NCBI GenBank assembly: GCA_037954235.1
Contig: JBBMOA010000020.1
Location: 21,831,177-21,895,176, forward strand
Source: Aulostomus chinensis
Taxonomy: Eukaryota > Chordata > Actinopteri > Syngnathiformes > Aulostomidae
Length of the DNA stretch: 64,000 bases
Direction of reading: 5' to 3'
The notes below the pieces were generated by a model, which saw nothing but the letters and a program-made list of their open reading frames with translations, made no database searches and was not told where the DNA came from. The first letter of the stretch is position 1. Every line of letters starts with the position of its first letter. Positions 59,933-64,000 of this stretch are shown piece after piece. A program made the translations under genes and the position numbers.

Positions 59933-60450
59933 TTGTATGTTAACGGCCAGTTGTTCCGTGATCCGGAGATCACCCCTTGGCTCTACTGAAGCGCGTCTCC
60001 TCTCTCCACCCGGAACTCACCGGATTCAGCCGAGAATGGTATTAGCATGGTTAAGGTCATGGATTAAGGTAACACCAGTTTCTCTCATTCGTTGGTTGTT
60101 TTTTTGTTTTGTTTTTTTTCTTCTTTCTCTTTCAATACTGTGTTAAGCCTAAAACATAAAAACGCACGTGGTAGACTGCTACATGCCGAGTTTACACATG
60201 AGTGTGTATTGATGTGAGTATTTATGTGTGTATTTATGTCTCCCCTTTGTCTTTCCTGTCGTTGTTTTGTGTTACATGTTATTTTTAAATGTGATGTTTA
60301 TATGGTTTGTAGTGCAGGTATATAATATTGTTACATTTGCCACACACATGCACTCTCATCCTCTCTGGCGCCACCACACACGCGTGCTCAAAGATACAGG
60401 TACACATTCTCTCTCTCACTCACCTACTTGTTACAACTTACACTCAGTAG

Positions 60451-63400
60451 ATTAGTTTAGATACGAACAAACTACGGTTTGTCACTTGGAATGTACGTGG
60501 AATTGGCTCACGTGAAAAACGGCTTAAAATTTTAACACACCTACAAAATTTACAAGCAGACATTGTCCTATTACAGGAAACCCATCTATCTAAAACAGGT
60601 AATCATGTGTTAAGCCCACAGCTCCCGCACACATACACAGCGAGTTATAACACCAAGCAAAGAGGCGTAGCCATTCTGAGTCACAAAAACGTCAGGTTCA
60701 CTTGTAAAAACACCATCGTAGACCCGGAAGGTAGGTTTGTAATAGTCAACATATCCACACACAACACTGAGGTATGCATGGCCAGTATATATGGTCCAAA
60801 TGTTGATGACCCCTCCTTCTTCTACAGCTTCTTCACTGCACTTTCAGCCCACTCAGACACAGCACTCATAGTGGGAGGGGACTTCAACCTGGTATTCAAC
60901 CCTCAAGTGGACAGAATCAGTAGAGCAGCTAGTCAACGCAATTGCCAATCATCCAATATAATAAAGCAGTACATGAGTGATTTCGGTCTTTGCGATGCTT
61001 GGCGCTCACGCCACCCCACGCTTAAGGAATACACCTACTACTCACCAATGCACCACTCCTACTCTCGTTTGGACCACTTTTTAATGAGTAACTCAATTGT
61101 GAAGGATGTCTTTGACACCAAGATTCACCCTATTGCCATTAGCGACCACGCACCAGTCACTCTGACACTCACAAAAAAAACTAGAACACCGCTTTCTAAA
61201 CAATGGAGATTTAATACATCGTTACTCAAGGACCCCAATTTTATTAAATTCTTTAAGGAGGAATGGACAATATTCTGTGAGATAAATGACCAGCCTGATG
61301 TCTCAGCTTGTGTGCTGTGGCAGGCGGCAAAAGCAGTCATGCGGGGCAAAATAATATCTTACTCTTCATATAAAAAAAAACAGGAGAAAGCTCTCGAAAC
61401 AGAATTAAATGAAAAAAATTAAAGCCTTGGAGACAACTTATGCCGCCTCATAAGAGGAACACCTACTGAGAGAATTAAGGGAATTAAAACTAAATGATTT
61501 ACTCGACATCAAAACACAATTTCAGCTGCAGAGACTACGCTTGGAGAACTTTGAACATAACAATAAATCCAGCAGATTTTTAGCGAACCAACTAAAACAG
61601 AACAAAGAGCAACAATATCCTCCGTTAAGGACGCCAATGGGGAAACAACCTGTGACCCAGAAGAAATCAATTACATTTTTAGGGAATTCTATATAAAACT
61701 TTACTCATCTGAGATTAACCCATCCAAATCTTGCATTGAAACCTTTCTAAGCACAATTGACTTGCCAAAATTAAATCAAGACCAAATAATGGCTCTGGAG
61801 TCACCTATTTCTATCGAGGAACTTCAAGAAGCCCTTAAACATATGCCAAACAAGAAAGCCCCGGGACCGGATGGCTTTCCTGCAGAATTCTACAAAGAGT
61901 TCTGGCCTGAGCTTGCACCAATATTCTACAAAATGTTCACTGAAATACAGGAAACCTCGACCATGCCACCCGACATGAACCGTGCGATTATTAGCCTTCT
62001 CCTTAAACCGGACAAAGACCCAGCACTTCCATCAAGCTATCGTCCAATATCACTTATAAATGCAAATATTTAAGTCATCAGCAAGGCGCTAGCTAGAAGG
62101 CTCGAAAAAGTAACACCTCACATAATACATCCTGACCAGACCGGGTTTATTAAAGGACGGCACTCTACCAACAACACACGTAGACTTATCAGCCAGATAG
62201 ACTACTGTAACAGTCAGAGCAAGGATGCCATAATTGTCTCCCTAGATGCAGAAAAAGCATTCGACAGGGTAAATTGGAACTTTCTCCTCACCACATTACA
62301 AAAGTTTGGGTTTGGAGATAACTTTGTGAACTGGATCAAAACATTTTACCGCGCTCCCAGTGCTTGTGTCAGAACAAATGATCAAACTTCTCCAAGCTTC
62401 TCTCTCCAAAGAGGAACCAGACAGGGTTGTCCACTTTCCCCTTCCCTTTTTGCTATATTCATAGAGCCACTCGCAGCTGCAGTCCGGCAAAACAACAACA
62501 TCAAGGGAATTGACACTACAAATGTGAACCATAAGATAAGCCTTTATGCTGATGATGTATTACTTGTCCTACGGAATGCACAATCATCTCTCCCTGCAAC
62601 GATAGCACTCATTGACAAATTCTCAACCATTTCTGACTACTCAATTAATTGGAGCAACTCAACTGTTCTTCCCATCAACTCAGGTTTCCAGTGTACGCTC
62701 GCCGCACCACTACGGCCAGGAAACATTAAATACCTGGGCATCAACATCTCTGCCAAATTGTCTGACTTGACACGGCTAAATCGTACCGCCTTAATTAAAG
62801 AAATAGAAGACGACCTCACCCGGTGGCGCACACTACCCATATCACTTATGGGAAGAATAGCAACAGTGAAAATGATGATCTTGCCAAAAATCAACTATGT
62901 TTTCTCGATGGTTCCGACCCAACCTCCCCGGACTTGGTTCAAAACACTCGACTCTAACATCTCAAAATTTCTCTGGAAAGCTAAGCCACCACGTATAAGC
63001 TTAAAGATTTTACAAAAGAGTAAAGACTATGGTGGCTTGGAACTACCAAATTTTTATAATTACTACTTGGCCAATAGATTACAATACATACTAAAATGGT
63101 TAAAGCCAAACTCATTAGACCAAGCATGGCGCGATATTGAACAAACATTCTGCAAAGAAATCCAAATCTCTGATCTCCCTTTTATCAGCCCTGTTATCAA
63201 GCATCACAGCTGCTTTAAGTACATTAGCATCAGCAACACCCTCATAGCCTGGTGGGAATTTCTCAAAAGCAATGGGCTCTCGAACACCCCTTGCAGGCTC
63301 ACACCTATCTGGAACAATCCTGACATCCTGCAAAATAAAAAAACAATACATTTTGCTGCGTGGGCCAATAAAGGGATTAAAAATCTAGAGCATATCTTCC

Positions 63401-63925
63401 AAGACAAAGAATTCATAGAATTTAACCAAATTACAGCAAATTATGGTATTAACAAAAACAAATTTCTGGAATATCTTCAGCTCAAATCTATAATACAGGC
63501 ATGGTTTGACCTTACCCAGTTAGACTTAGAGCTTCCACCTAGAATAACAGATTTTTTACAAATTTCACCCCCTAAACTACTGTCTAAAATTAACTCAATA
63601 GTTTCAACAACAGAACTTATAATCTCTATTCCTTCATCCAAATGGGAGAAAGATCTGTCGATCAACCCACACCCTAACTTTTGGATACAAATCTGCTCCA
63701 ACACATTTAGAATGATTCGCAGTGGTAACCTACAATTATAAATTACAAGGTTCTCCACAGAACACACTACACAGGACAAAGGATGTTCCAGATGGGCCTC
63801 ACACAAACAAACATTTGTCCATATTGTGCGACTGGCTCACCAGACTGCTATCTGCATGCTATATGGCTTTGTACACCTGTTTACAATTTTTGGCAGAGGG
63901 TTTGTAAAGACCTGTCACGGTGGTT
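60451..63925 (+). pseudogene. LINE ORF2 (endonuclease and reverse transcriptase), broken
   Basis: The frame is open from 60451 with no ATG before the first domain. The apurinic-type endonuclease keeps all key motifs: VTWNVRGIGS, LLQETHLS, ASIYGPN, GGDFNLVF, SRLDHFLMS and ISDHAPVTL. The RT follows: KKAPGPDGFPAEFYKEFW, SSYRPISLIN, TGFIKGRHS, SLDAEKAFDRVNW, RQGCPLSPSLFAIF, catalytic YADD at 62545-62556, KYLGINIS. The C-terminal end has CPYCATG..CYLHAIWLC. Lesions are frame loss around 61400-61620 (start at an A-run, with a stop near 61451), a TAA at 62071-62073, and a frameshift near 63735. Few lesions for its length suggest a fairly young copy. Confidence 0.85.
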
Positions 63926-64000
63926 AGGGTACCCCATCCCCATCTCCCCCTCACTTTGTCTGCTAGGTGACCTCACTAATGTTAATATGGAAGTAAACAA

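Larger units (their letters stand above)
59011..64000 (+). mobile_element. L1/Tx1-like non-LTR retrotransposon, runs off window
   Basis: Plus-strand element with a short 5' leader, a broken ORF1, and an ORF2 with endonuclease, reverse transcriptase and a Cys/His-rich end. Domain order and the ORF1 signature ARSMRDNLVFSGIPE are those of L1-group (L1/Tx1-type) elements of fish and amphibians. The 5' boundary is estimated at the start of the 'gatgggggtgaacgtcacac' region. The 3' end lies beyond the window, so target-site duplications cannot be checked. Confidence 0.85.

Overview
The window is vertebrate nuclear DNA, almost certainly from a ray-finned (percomorph-type) fish. The evidence is DANA/mermaid-like SINEs, a second tRNA-derived SINE family, a Rex3-like RTE LINE tail, an L2/CR1-type LINE, an L1/Tx1-like LINE, a hAT-like fold-back MITE, many (CA)n/(GA)n microsatellites, and compact spliced genes with canonical GT-AG introns. 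Species cannot be told from the sequence.

Layout. (1) Positions 1-34,860 are a gene-poor tract. I found no supportable coding exon. It holds microsatellites, a few dispersed repeats, four SINEs between 28.5 and 34.4 kb, a long alternating purine-pyrimidine tract at 32.84 kb, and a few AT-rich blocks that could be conserved non-coding elements. (2) Positions 34,860-58,380 hold a multicopy family of small secreted proteins that I do not recognise. Six copies are apparently intact: A (+, 34,984), B (+, 39,422), C (+, 45,069), D (-, 51,547), E (-, 55,944) and F (+, 57,172). There are also three decayed relatives of a sister subfamily: H (-, ~37.0 kb), G (-, ~47.3 kb) and I (+, ~53.8 kb). (3) Positions ~59,010-64,000 carry an almost full-length but broken L1/Tx1-like LINE that runs off the right edge.

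The gene family. Every intact copy has five coding exons: 26 nt; 56 nt (53 in F); a variable Gly/Ser-rich exon of 249-348 nt; a fixed 481-nt exon; and a terminal exon adding the last residue and stop. Products are 272-305 residues. Each has a signal peptide, then a Gly/Ser-rich repeat region, then a Pro/Tyr-rich acidic region with an RGDS motif. They contain no cysteine. All six promoters share one block with fixed spacing: E-box, 31 bp, inverted CCAAT (ATTGG), 27 bp, TTTAAA, 50 bp, ATG (55 bp in F). This implies one shared regulatory programme and a very short leader.

Architecture. A-H-B on the left is mirrored by D-I-E on the right. Start-codon coordinates sum to 90,928 (A+E) and 90,969 (B+D), so the cluster is a large imperfect inverted duplication centred near 45.47 kb, close to copy C. 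The mirror includes two adjacent SINEs, so the duplication followed their insertion. A Rex3-like insertion with a 10-bp target-site duplication lies only in the right arm and probably came later. The 481-nt exon 4 is nearly identical in all copies, even where exon 3 and the introns differ, which suggests gene conversion. A Cys-free, Tyr/Gly/Pro-rich secreted product with an RGDS motif, driven by an E-box/CCAAT promoter, would suit an extracellular coat or matrix such as an egg envelope. That role is inference only.
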